Translations under genes and position numbers: made by a program
Assembly: GCF_024868665.1 (NCBI RefSeq)
Contig: NC_079892.1
Span: forward strand, 4,191,607 to 4,255,606
DNA: 64,000 nucleotides
Direction: 5' to 3'
Source of the DNA: Triplophysa rosa
Taxonomy: Eukaryota; Chordata; Actinopteri; Cypriniformes; Nemacheilidae
The notes under the pieces: model-generated
Databases searched by the model: none
Told to the model about the DNA's origin: nothing
Seen by the model: only the letters and a program-made list of their open reading frames with translations
In this document: piece by piece, positions 1 to 13,000 of the stretch
Position numbering within the stretch: position 1 is the stretch's first letter
How the letters are laid out: each line of letters begins with the position of its first letter

Positions 1-433
1 TTTCATTTACTGTACTGGATTAATATAATGTACGCATTAAATATTTCATTAGGTTTCATTGGCTTTACACGGTAACGTTAGAGACTCTCACGTGCACCGT
101 AAACCAGTCAAAGTAATTGAAATCGGTCAATCCCTGTGAAACCACAAGGCGCATTACAAGAATAGTTTTCATGTAATAAAAATGACGTAATAATAAAAAA
201 ACTGAGAAGAAAAAATACTGCTATTGTTTTCTTTTACTCATGTTTACATAAAAATATACACGACACTTAAATTCTCCAATTCCGGATTTACATGTTTAAA
301 GAGGTAACGTTATTGTTAATATCTAATGCATATATTTCTGCTTAATCTATCTATTGAAATTACTCATTTAACATTTGTCAATAACCAAATAATTTTGTTG
401 ACAATTTTACGTAACGTTAGCCATGCTATCTCA

Positions 434-841
434 GTCATTAAAAACAACATTGTACAAAAAAATAATACAACACAAAACATGTTTTAAGATTATATGAGGG
501 AAAAATATAACTGTGTTAACTAAATTATTTCCTAGGATATACAAAAATACACAATTAAAAACATTAAATGCAATACGAGTATTGTAAATATAAAATTCCT
601 CCAAACAGTTTTCAATTTCATTCATTCGTTGCATTAAAATATCAGCGCTTTGTATGACAGCTCCAAATTCAGACAAAAGAAAATTTCCTTGCCTCATATT
701 AAGCATTTGCCCTTTTTTATTTGGCTTTCGCGCTACAACAACCATTAAACAAACACAGCAGCTGTCATTTACCTCAGACATGAGACCGTTGACCCCTCCT
801 CGAGTAACGGCATACCACACCGAACTGTCATTCCGCTTCAC
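434..841 (-). CDS. Possible first exon of a leftward gene (weak)
   Basis: On the minus strand an open frame starts at 841 and reaches ATG-TCT-GAG, followed at once by a GTAAAT splice donor (exon would end at 773). It starts just inside a CpG-rich block (about 780-1060), as expected for a first coding exon beside a promoter. The frame stays open to 434 without splicing, but the distal part is AT-rich and hydrophobic and looks like read-through intron. I do not recognise the peptide. The start could be 841 or the in-frame ATG at 781. If real, the rest of the gene lies to the left of the window. Confidence 0.25.
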
Positions 842-1060
842 ACAGACAGAATTCCGGTAAGCGGGTTTACATTTCAGCTTTCGGCTCCGGTTTGAACTCC
901 CCTCATCGCGGAAAAGTAAAGTGCAGCCGTTGTGAAGGCAAAGAAACCGTTAACGGAGCGCTCGCGCCGCTGCCTGTGTTACGCGAGACCCCCTGAACTC
1001 ACTCAGCATCACGCGCAGAGAGAGCGCGCAGATCGATGAAACTTTCAGCAGCACGCGTCT
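780..1060. promoter_or_regulatory. CpG-rich, promoter-like block
   Basis: This stretch is much richer in CG dinucleotides than the AT-rich DNA around it, including a dense run near 950-1040. Several TAACGTTA-type palindromes lie nearby (about 71, 304, 410). It sits between a possible leftward first exon (ATG at 841 or 781 on the minus strand) and the rightward gene starting at 3417. It may be the unmethylated island of the leftward gene; its activity is inferred from composition only. Confidence 0.4.
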
Positions 1061-3040
1061 TCCTGTAGTCCTCCGTTTTAATTATTTATTATTCTTTTGT
1101 CTGTATGCCTGAAAGATGCACGTAGTAAATCAAAGCTGCGATTAATGTAAGCCATTAAATAGCCGCATGTGATGTAACGTTTCATCTGTAGCGTTTGTTT
1201 GTTTATTGTTCGTCGGAATAACGGGCTCCGTAATACACCCGTGCACAAATCCGGGGCAATTACAAATGGCCTACAATTCCCAGGAAGTACGTCATGTTAT
1301 GAACCTGTTTGCGGTCTGTGATTCACGGGCTCCATCTGCAGGATTTAAGCCATCAACGTTAAATTCACCTCTTCTCGTATTGACTTAGTAAAACATAAAG
1401 GTGTACAGTCGTTTAGCATTTCTGTGCAGATCACGTTTACAAGATATAGGTGCAAATCTAAACTAGTTTCCGTCTCCATACTAGAAATATGTTAAATATG
1501 AGATTTATCTAATTATTGTTGTAAAAGAATGTACATTAGAAAACATCAAAGGTCTGAGATCAGCATCATATTCAGGACCAAGGACAGCAGCATCATTAAA
1601 GCAGTTATTCAGATAACAGGGTCAGATCTTGTTCTGTGGATAGAAATAGGGCCATTAAAATCTCTACCGTTTTTGATTTGTAGACAGACGTAAAATAAAA
1701 TCAATCGTTTTGTCAATGTTTGCACTACGAATCCAGGTAGAATTGCTAAGGCAGAATTTCCTTGACGGTTTCCTCTTCGCTGACCCAGCTCTACACCTTA
1801 TTTTGTCTCTGCGGCACCATAGAAAAAGCCTTTGAAGAGCAAATAAACATAAATGCCGTAGTTACATTGCACTTTCAATTAAATTTAGAAAAGGAAGCAA
1901 ACATTTAATATAAAATACAAGATAAATCAAGATTATTGTAAGTATGGAGAATAAAATAAGACTATTTGTAAAGCATAATAAAGAATATTCTGGTTTGCTG
2001 CTTTCTAGCCATTGACGTCATTTTTAAAATACAATCCAGATATCTGGTACCTCAATGTCATTTTGTAGTCTAATGAACTTAATGCTGAATTTAAGTAATG
2101 GAAAATAATACACATGATGGGAGATGACTAAGCATTCCCCTAGGTAGTAATTTAGAAGATGCTTTTATCTCAAGGAAATGACAGTACACTAATTACAAAA
2201 CAATCCACCCGGAGCAATCTCAAGGGCACCGAACCAGCCTTAAGATGTATCTGCTGGGCCAAGCCACCCCTTTCATGCATAAACGAAAATATCCTTAAAT
2301 AGGAAATGCTTAATATAAAAACAAGAACAAAGGGAATTATATTTTGTTAAAAGAAAATGAAGCATGTTTTGGCCTATTGAGATTTCCTGCATAATGACCA
2401 GCCACCCACACAGATCCCATTTTACTTATTTGATGATGCAAACTCATATCAGGTGGTCCTACCCATGGTTTTACCCATGTGTTAATGATTTTTATAAAGC
2501 ATCTATTGTATTTCAAGTATTTGACCTTAATGTATTTTAAGTTACTTTAATAGTAAAAAATGTTTTATGAAAAGGTGAATTTAACTAAAGTTTAGATATT
2601 GCATTAGATTGCTAAAATAAACAACCAAAAAACATATTTTGATTGTTAGTAAAACACAATTACATGTAAAACATGTAATAAAATGGCATTGACATTTTTT
2701 TTAAATATTAGGACAATGCAAAAGACAATCCTGGTTCAACATAAATAAATATAGTCTCATGTGGCAAAATGTCCCCTGTGTTCATGTACTCTGGCATAAA
2801 AAAGAAGCAGGGCTGCCACCTGTTTCTAATGAAAATACTTATTTAAGATTTATGCATTTTTAAATGTGTCTGAATGATGTTGAAATGCTCCCTGTAAACA
2901 GATCGTTCAAATACATTAGATGGTTAATAATAGTGAAATATCAGGTTGACAATTTGCAAACAAATCCGTTAAATACCTGTACATTATTAGTTAAAACACT
3001 AGATGGCGCGCCAACATTACACTTGAGTTGTACAATCTTT
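1061..3040. other. Intergenic, AT-rich, no gene seen
   Basis: No long open frame, splice-bounded exon or recognisable repeat family stands out. The sequence is AT-rich with scattered poly-A/T tracts. Regulatory content cannot be judged from the sequence alone. Confidence 0.4.
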
Positions 3041-3110
3041 TGCCTGCTTCGCGTTCGTCTCTCAGCGCATGCGCAGCGCCGTTCTTTGTTGTCACGGTCC
3101 AAATTTATCC
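3041..3110 (+). promoter_or_regulatory. NRF1-type palindrome in the likely promoter of the fusion gene
   Basis: The palindrome CGCATGCGCA near 3067-3076 matches the well-known NRF1 core. It lies in a locally GC-rich patch about 340 bases upstream of the ATG at 3417. NRF1 sites are typical of TATA-less housekeeping promoters. No TATA box is obvious between here and the ATG. The transcription start is not determined. Confidence 0.4.
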
Positions 3111-3416
3111 CGGAATAAGGACAGCACGCATGTGCCGTGAACCCGGATGTATCAAGACTTGAATTAAGAACAAAAGCGACGGGTTGAAAATATATAAGGA
3201 TTCTTGCTGAGTAGTAAAGGATTTAAAGCGTTCTGGTCGGGGTAAAGTACTTGTGCTCGGGTTAGATGATTGATCATTATAAATAACGTGTTAAACAACA
3301 ACTATTTCCATGCATTTGACTTCTGTTACGCAAACGTTCTGTCGTATCCATGCACGAACATTGGTAGCAACCGTCTAACATCAAAACTACAAGTATAACA
3401 CGCTTCGTATTCCGCG

Positions 3417-4029
3417 ATGCATTTAATACACGTCTACGGCAAAAAGTATGAACGCGGCAGCAACTGGTCCGAACCAGAAGTGCTTGAACTTTTGCAAATC
3501 TGGTCAGACGTGACGGTCCAAACCGAGCTGGTGACATGTCTCCGAAACCAGCATGTTTTCAACCGGATCGCGAACACGCTTCGACAAAAAGGGATTAATC
3601 GCACCGGCGACCAATGCAGAGAGAAGATCAAGAAGTTAAAGTTGGAATACAAGCAAAAGACGCTGAGATCCACGCGTTATTATGAACTTATGGAGAGAGC
3701 GCAAAGTAACCGCTCCGCCGCATCCTCTGGCACTTTTCCCGTATGGGGCGGTCCCGTCACGAGCCAGGTGATCGGGGTTCAAGATGCTGCTGTAGGGTCA
3801 GAGGTCGCGGGCAACCCGCCCAGAGCGGGTGAGATACTGGAGATCAAGACGGAGGTCTTGAGCTCGGATGATGAAGCGGCGGGTCCACCCGAGATGCTGT
3901 ACGAGTTCGGACCCGTGGACGATGATGATGAGGGTAATGTTGACAACAAACACGCGGGTCCGAACGTACAGGAACAGACGGAATTGGATGGGGAGCAGGG
4001 AAACACGCATATGGTGTGTTCCCCATCAG
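3417..4029 (+). CDS. accs: Fusion gene exon 1: Myb/SANT-like DNA-binding domain
   Basis: This exon encodes residues 1-204 plus one base. The start is the only ATG opening this frame, with GCG just before it. Residues 17-80 contain W17, the aromatic W29 and a basic third helix with KIKKLKLEYK, the pattern of trihelix/Myb_DNA-bind_4 domains common in fish proteins related to the Myb-like partner of Harbinger transposases. Downstream are an IKTE (SUMO-type) site, an acidic DDDDE run and a Gln/Glu-rich end. The donor is CAG|GTAAGT. Without splicing the frame stops three codons later. DNA binding is inferred from the domain type. Confidence 0.8.
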
Positions 4030-7000
4030 GTAAGTTATAGTGAGCAGTTTGGATGGATGCTTGCAGAAATGTACCAGAAAACACCTGTTGAATAAAGTAA
4101 TACAAATTCTAATGGTTTCCATTACAGATATTATGAACCATCCGCTGTACAATTAAACCATTACATAATTTCGTTATGGTCCCTGCTGAAATAAAACAAT
4201 AGAAAGAATCCCTATGTAATGGTTTTAAAGGGATTTGTATTGGTTTTAATGGGAACTGTAATGGTGTCTGCTACGTGCTATTGGTGGGATCCCACAAAAA
4301 AACATAGAAACCTAATAGAAAGCATCACAGGAGTTCTAATGGTTTCCATTTAAAAAAGCTCCCTGCTGAAAAAAACAATAGAACCCCAACAGAAACCATT
4401 ACAGAAATTCTAATGGTTTACAATAAAATACCATTATGAACCATTAGCTTTTTCCATTAAAACCATTACAAAATGCCTTTTTGTAGTGTGTTTTGGGCAT
4501 TATTCCAGTAGGATTTAACATCCCACCAATAGAATCCATCACATACCAGTAGAACCATTACAGTTTCCATTAAAACCAATACAAATCCCTATAAAACCAT
4601 TAAAACCATTACAACTTCCTTAATGGTTTCTATGGTTTTTTTCAGCAGGGAATACAAATCCCTTTAAAACCAATAAAACCATTATAACTTCTTTAATGGT
4701 TTCTATTGATTTTTTCAGCAGGGAACCCAATAGCTTTTTCCATTGAAACCATTTTATTATTCATAAATATGGGCATTATTCCAGTAGGATTTATCATCCC
4801 ACCAATATAATCCATCACATACCAGTAGAGACCATTACAGTTTCCATTAAAACCAATACAAATCATTATAACATCTTTAATGGTGTCTATTGTTTTTTCA
4901 GCAGGGAAATCCAACTGGAAGAATGCCCAAAACACACTACAAAAGATAATTTTGTAATGGTTTTAATGGAAAAAGCTATTGGGTTGTAATGGTATTCCAA
5001 TGGTTTCCATTAAAATTTCTGTGATGGATTCTATGTTTTTTTTCAGCAGGGGTGTGTTTGGGCGTTTATTCCAGTAGGATTTAATGGCGTTCTGTTGGTT
5101 TCTATGTGACAGATACCATCCCACCAATAGAACCCAACACATTACCAGTAGAGACCCACAGAGACCAGTATGATTGCCATGATTGAGGTTTCTGTTGTTT
5201 TTTCAGCTGGTTTACTATAGTATTACCTTGTTTTGGTTTGGAAACTAAACATTGACAAAACTATGGCCCTTTGAACATATACTATGGTAATACTATGCAA
5301 GTCTTTAGAACATGGAAATGGTGAAGACTCAAGAAGCAAAGTGGTGTCATAATATTACTATATGAGGCTTAGTTGTACCGTGGTACTTCAACTTGAAGCT
5401 TAAGGGGTCTGCGACAACAGTAGTTGGCTATGGTGGTTATATAACAATTATAAAACTTTTGACTATTTTATACTATAAAAATAGTCAAAACCATTAAGGT
5501 TTCAAAGTTTTTTTGTTGTATTTATTAGTAATAATTTCAGGTATTCCACAGCTAGATTTAAAATGGTTTAAAATGGTATGACTAAATTGTATGTTACTTT
5601 TTTTATAATTGTGGTCGTAATAGTGAATTACATTATTGAGTTGCAGAGTCTTACTGTTTCTCGCTGATATTATCCATAATTATTTGGCGTGTGTGTCAGT
5701 GTAGCGGTGTGAAGGCTGTATTCATGCCAGCTGGAATGATGTTCATTGCTTTTTCTCTGCTGCTGGCATTATTTTGTCATCTAAAGCATTACGTTCTGCA
5801 CCACAGATGTTCCCCTTGGCAAACCTGGCATGTTGCAATGCCTACTGTCACTTTACGTTTCATTCTGGAGCATGTTTTAAGCATTTAATATAGTCTTAAC
5901 CGTTCACGATCTAACATTTGATTGAATCTTTTTTTTGTGGTATCATCTCAGATTTTAGTGACCAGAATATGACTGGCTCCTCCGGTGCGGGTGTATCCCC
6001 GGCAACTGCTCCCATGGCAATCAGAGATGGAGATAGCCATGGCGACCAAGCAGGGCACAGAGCTTCCGGATCGTTCCTTCAGAGGAAGCGTCGCAGGGTG
6101 GGACGAGGCAGCGATGGGGTGTTGACGAATGCTCTGGCCGGGTATCTGAGCTGGCAGCAGACAGCAGAAGAGCGCTTCCTCGCTCTGGAGGAGGCACGGT
6201 TGCGCCAGGAGGCGCGGGCTGATGAGAGAAGGGAACAGCAGGAGGAGAGAAGAGCAAAGCAAGAGAGAGAACACGAGTTTCGTTTGATGTCCATGTTGAC
6301 TAGAGTTTTGGGCTCAACGGAGACGACGGAGGATGACCAAAAGCCCACTACTAGTGTGGCGCCGGTCACCAACCCTTTAGTTTCACCCAGTTCCTTACAA
6401 ACGTTGTTTCCTCAGGCGTCATTCGACAGTGCCAAAGCACCAGCCACACCCAGCATGCTTTTGGGTGATCAGACACCCCAGTGCAGTCCATACCTGTCCC
6501 GTCGTGGCAACAACATGCGAATGCAGCAGGGAATCTTGCAGGAAGGCTACGTCCAGTATCACGCCAACAGACACGACGAGAACACAAACCCAAACGTTAG
6601 TCTTGCTAGAAAAGTACTCCAAAAAGCTTTTATATATAGCCGTGGAAAAAAATGGAGAGACCATTCCAAAATTTCACGTAATCAGCATTTCTAGATTTCA
6701 GTCCAGGGAATTTCAACAAAATCAAAAAGTGACAGTCATCCAACAGCAATGTGAACTGTGAAGACACATGAAAACTGTCATAAAAGTCTAGGTTATCACA
6801 TAAGAAATAGGTTTTGAACTTTTCCTAAATAAACCAATATTACTGTTGCATTGCTTAAAAGAGAATATGAACTTGTTCTCTTTGCAGTATTTGAGGTCTG
6901 ATACAGAGCATCTTTTCTGTTATTTTCACCTATTTCTCCAGTTTTCTTTTTCTGCAATTAAATGCAAATGGAAACAATACTTGTATTTGAAATTTGGAAG

Positions 7001-10000
7001 AAATTTTGTTAGTGGTTTACAGAACGAAACAAAAATGTTCCTTTTACCAAAACACATACATGTAAATAATAAATTAAGAAAACCGGAAAATAATTTTGAA
7101 ATTGAATTTTTCTGCGGCTGTATATTGAGTGGTCATTCCTCTAAATGGTCATTTCATTATTTTAAGTTACAAAGTTTTGCCTCTAGCTCATTTTTAACCA
7201 ACCTTAAAAAATTGGGGGAAATAGTTAATTAACTGTAAATAATAGCATTCACCCCAACAAGACGTTGCTGAAATGTCTTGAAATTAATCTTAACTATCCA
7301 TCTATTGTAATTTTCATACTTTTTCTTTCGATAATTCATTCCGTTTGCCCAGGGTGTCTGCAGTTTCCCAAAAAAATAAACATATGTTCCTACATAAAAG
7401 ACCTCTGATAAACACAATCTATTTTTACACTTTGCTAGGTTCTAAAGACCCAAAGGTCCTTTGGGACTGTCAGGAAATGTAGTTGCAAATCTGTGTGGCT
7501 TTTCTCATTTTAATACACTTAAGAAGTGCTCTTTTCTGTTTATCCTGCATCTGCTGTGCTGTAATTGCATGTGGTTTTATGTCTTTTTTTCAGGGCATCA
7601 TCAACATGGGAACCAGTGAAAACAAGCTTTGCTTTGACCTCCTCCAGAAACGGGTAAGAGATTTCGTTTAGTATGCATAAGTGAAGTGCCTTTGTATGAA
7701 AAAAGACCATTCATTTTACTGTGCAATAATAGGTAGAGAGCACTTTGTTGATAATACATAAAACACATCCTGCACCATTTGGACTGTTGACATGAATGAC
7801 ACCTTGAATTGTGTGGTTTGTTGAAGAGATTATTGTTGCGCTTTTAGTTTTCCAGACAGTTAGATGTAAAATGTCATTCATATTGGAGTAGATGTTGTAT
7901 CTGACCTATTGGTTTTCACAACAGCTGACACAGCCCGATATGCTTCACATTGAGCCGGCTTTCTTACAATATTCCGACTGGAAAGGCCACAGCTTGTAAG
8001 TCAACTTTTAACATAACTTGAAGCATGTTTGGTTTTCAGCTGTATTCATGTCATTCTTAGTAAACCTCACTTTGCTGTGAATGCTTAACTGAGCTTTCAT
8101 TTCACAGTATTGCTCATTTCTGTGTATTATTCCCCCCCAAAGCCTAAGAGAGGAAGTTGCAAAGTTCCTATCTGATTATAGCTGTTCTCCAAATCCTCTG
8201 AAAGCTGAGAACGTGAGTTTTTTTTAATCGTCATATGTGTGTTTTTTTTGTGAATTATTTCTTCTTCACTCTGGTGTGCACGCTCTCATGTGTCTATTCT
8301 CTCGCAGGTTGTTGTTTTAAATGGTTGTGGCTCTGCCTTCTCGGCTTTGGCAGCTGTGCTTTGCGACCCAGAAGGTATGAGACCATCTGGCCACTACAAA
8401 ATACAACTGCTACCGTGTGTCATAAACAGAAGCACAGTCGCAACCTTCAACCTGTTTATTCACATTTACGCCTAATCGGCAGATATTTGGCAGTTTTAAG
8501 ATGATCGACCCATAAAGATTGATCAATACTTCATGCTCTGTGTGTGTGTGTTTTTCAGATTCCATTCTCATTGCCTCTCCGTTCTATGGCATTATAACGG
8601 AGGACGTGGGATTGTACAGCAGTGTCAAACTCCGACATGTGCCACTCGACAGTCAGGTGCTTAACAAAAGCTCTTGTTATGCTTGTGTTGGAAATTGAAG
8701 GGTTTTCTGTGAACAATAAGCAGAAATAGTAGTAATTTTAGCATTACGCTTATAAAAGTTTATTCAACTGTGCTGTTATTATACTTTTAAAATAAGTATA
8801 CTTTCAGTTTACTTTTTATGTACTTCTTAAGTGGGCCAATTTAGTCCCAAATAGTATGGAAATAGTTCACTTACAAGTGTGCTATTTCTAGGACTTGCTA
8901 CATATTTCATACTTGAACTTTGCTTAGGTGCACTTAATAAAATTAACTCGGAAGTATACTTATTTTTGTAAGAGTAGTTCTTGTAACATTATTTTATGCT
9001 ATTTTGTTTGTTTATTATTTACATTTTTTTATGTTTGTGTATGTTTTTGGTACAGTCCACAGGAAATGATGTTAGACCGTTCCAGCTAACTGTCGAGAAG
9101 CTTGAGAATTCTCTCAAGGAGGCGAATCAAGAGGTTATTTTTAATCAAATTAAAGCATATACGCATCAAATTTGTATTCTGAAACATGTTTATCTTGCAT
9201 TTTTAAAATGTATCCCTAGAAAGTATTTTAGAGTTTTTATTTTAGTTTATCACCAAGAAAGCAACCTTGTTGTTTGTATGGCGTAAAACTTAAATTTAAT
9301 ACTAGTAAAATGCCCGTTGTACAAAAACAAACGTTTTTTAATGAATTTTATATATATTTTGTCTTGCAGGGATTAAATGTCAAAGCTCTTATTTTACTAA
9401 ACCCCCACAATCCACTTGGAGAACTGTATTCATCTGATGAAATGACCAGCTTTCTAAACTTTGCCAAAACGTGAGTTCAAACAATCTCACAACCACTAAA
9501 TCTGAACCTCCAAAAATGGTGACCTGTCCCTTTAAGAGATCTGTGATAGCAGTCTGTTTTTCAAATGTTTTCGTACGCATAATTAAGTTGCCCATTACAG
9601 ACAAGAGAAATTGCGTTTGTTTTCAAGGTTGTCCCCCCTCGGCAGCACTCATGTACTCATTCTTTCATTTTTTCTCTCTCATGTGCTCCAGGCATCAGCT
9701 TCATGTGATTGTGGATGAGATTTACATGCTCTCAGTGTTCAGCGAGACGGACGCGTTTCACAGCGTTCTCAGTTTCAACGGGTAAGAGACACTAACGCAA
9801 ACATCCTCTCTCTCTTTTCCTTCTCTCATTTGCTAAATTAACTAACATGCCCAAAGCTGAAATTGGAAAGAACGACAGTTCATTACTCGTCATGGAAAAT
9901 TAACAGTCCGTCTGTCTCGTGTGTGTTAAATGAAACAAAATCAATCTCATTCATCTTGCCTGTAATGTTCTGGAATGGGAACTTCCCATGTATGTGACAA

Positions 10001-13000
10001 TTTAATTATAATACATTGCCTGTAAATTCATTATAAACTTCACGCACGTTTCAATAGGTTGCCAGATCCGCGAAGAACCCACGTTTTGTGGGGTGTCAGT
10101 AAGGTAAGACCAGTTAAGTTACACTAAGGATACAATGAGGCTGTCAATCTAAAGGATTTTGATGGATTTGTACATTATTATTCTGTGTGCATGTGTAGGA
10201 TTTCGCTATGGCAGGGGTACGAGTTGGTGTGGTCTACACGGAGAACAGGGATGTGGTTCAGGCTTTGGATCAGCTGGGATGCTTCCATGGAGTCCCGGGA
10301 CCCACACAGTACCAGATGGCCCAACTACTCCGAGACAGAGGTGTGTGAACCTTCTCCATGACTTTCTCAAATACACCCAATGTTCTGATTTGTTGTTCTA
10401 TTTATATCTGAATACAAATTGTCATATTATACTTTGTCTAAAATGTAAGACTGACATTAGCGTTTCGCGAATCGTAGTATGTCAAAAATAGTATGTCAAA
10501 GGATGATACTATTTGTGGTTGTTTTTTTGTTATTTACAGATTCTGTATAAAGAATCACTTTATGCCAGTCATGAATGTACAGTACAATATACGTAGCCTT
10601 AGGCCGTGTTCACACTTGACTGCTTTTTTGAAGCTGCTAGCGTCTGTTTTACATTATAATCCTATTTAGTAAACCGGGTTTTCAAAAAAGTCCTGAGCGC
10701 TTTTTTAAACACCAGCATCTTTTTCTGTAGCTCAGAGCGTCTTTTGAGGTTGAAAAAAGTTCAACTTTTCTGAAAAGAAAAACGCCCTACGTCAAGCACC
10801 TTTTTCTTAGCTAACCAATGACAGAGACCTGTCGTTTCCATAACAACTTGCAAGGAACGTGATTGATCGAGAAGGCTCAAGCTGGAAAAAATAAAATGGT
10901 GACAAATGTAAGTTAAATTTTCACTTTCAATAACTTCTGATTGCATTTCTAGCGAGAAATTAGTATTGTAGTTTTTAACTCTTTCCCCGCCATTGACGAG
11001 TAATCTCGTCATTTAAAAATCAACTGTCAATCAATCAACCAATCCCTGCCAAAGACAAGTTTTTACGGCAATCATTGTTTGTACTGTAGTACAGCAGGTG
11101 GCGCTGATACACACCTTTGGAAAAAGTACAGAATCTCTGAACCTAGAACGTATATATCTTATCGGTTTTTAATCATTGTTCTGAGTCTAATCTGGGCGGA
11201 GTTTTTGACAAAAAATGTTAATTATCTCAGCTGTTTAATCAAAGTGATGCATTTTTGAAGAAACCTACCCACATCTAAGGAGTGATAAAAAAAGAACAAA
11301 TGAAGATAGAAGAATACGGTTTCTTTTGTTTAAAAGCAGAGACTCTGTCCTTTCATTGGACATATTGTTTGTCCATATATTCGTTACAGAAAATGTACTG
11401 TGAGCCATTAAAATTTGGTGAAAATGATCAAAAACGCTGGCGCTGGCTGGCAACTTTTTAAAAAAAGGCTGGCGGGGAAAGAGTTAAATAATGTGATTGG
11501 TTATTGCAAAGACGCTCTTTATTTATAATTCAAATAGACTTCCGTTATGAAGCCTGTCTCTCTAAGCTGCCTTCGTGCACAAATGCTATCTTTGAACATT
11601 GCCGGCTGGAATTAGTAACCTCAACGCTGCGAGTGTTTTTCATAACTAAAAAAGCGCCATTGTCAACTTTTTCTTGTCAAAAAAGAAGTCAAGTGTGAAC
11701 ACGGCCTTACTGCCTTAATTCAAAATAAGATAAAATAAAAGACGTAATGATGTATTGTGGCACAGTATGTCATGATACAAACATATTGGTTCAGCTGCCA
11801 ACACATGATCTGCATCTACAAATATAGTGTTTTGTATGGTGTTTTCTTCAAGTCCTTTCTTAATTTCAATCTTATGTTAAAATTCAGGTTTTCAGTGACA
11901 GGCCTATTAAATTTTTATTAATTGTCATGTTAAGCCTTGCAGATTAATTCTATAATTGTATGTACAATAATAATATACATAATGTACAATATTGTAAATA
12001 ATAAATGTTATTTCTTTTTTTATTGTTTTGGAAATAAAAGAAAGAGTTTATTTGAAAAAACAGATCCATTAAAAAATAATTTGTTTCTATTGTGCATTCC
12101 ATTTAATATCAATCAAACTGGGTTGTTTTGATTTATTAATAATAACTCAGAAAATACATATAACTAACACAATCAAAACATGATAACATAATAAAAACAT
12201 GAGTTTTGAATTTTCTTAAAAACCGAGTTATCTGTTTTTGCAGATAAACTCTTCAAACATTTTTAAATTTCAGATTCATTTTGTTAATAATATCATGATG
12301 CTATTAATTGCGAACCCAGTATTGTGTATTGTAGCGAATCATAAACTGAGTGTATTATTACACCCCGAAAAACAGTCATATTAAAACGTATACATTTTAA
12401 TGCGCAGTCTTTTGAAGTTTTGTGGTCCTAATTTGTGAACGAACCCTTTTCTCTTGGTGTTTCCAGACTGGCTGAATAAAGAGTTCCTCCCCGAGAACAG
12501 ACGTAGACTGAGAGAGGCTCACAGCTACCTGACAGAAGAGCTAAAGCAGTTGAGAATTCCTTTCCTGAACAGAAATGCAGGATTCTTCATCTGGGCTGAT
12601 CTCAGCAAGGTTAAACCCAAGAAACTACATTATGCTTCCGCACTTTTTAATTCAGTTATAAAGTTAATATTTGTGTGGTTGTGTGTGTAGTATCTGAGGG
12701 AGAGGACATTTGAAGAGGAGCTGTCTGTATGGAGGCGTTTCATCAAGCACAAGGTTCTCCTCAGCTGTGGTCAGTCTTTCAACTGTGTGTCACCAGGATG
12801 GTTCCGGATCGTCTTCAGCGATCAACAGCATAAACTCAAGCTAGGTCTGTTTTTCTTACGATTCAGTTTATTCATGGTGCATTTGGACATTGGTGTATAA
12901 CATCTTGGTTCTTTAACATCTTGGTTCTTTAACATCTTGGTTCTTTAGGTATCCAGAGGATCAGAAAGGCACTGGAAGAACTTCAGGGTTCCACCTTAAG

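Noticed and set aside
6846..7232. 128-codon open frame on the plus strand
   Set aside because: Lies in the intron between fusion exons 2 and 3, AT-rich, Phe/Lys/Leu-biased, no recognisable domain or splice context.
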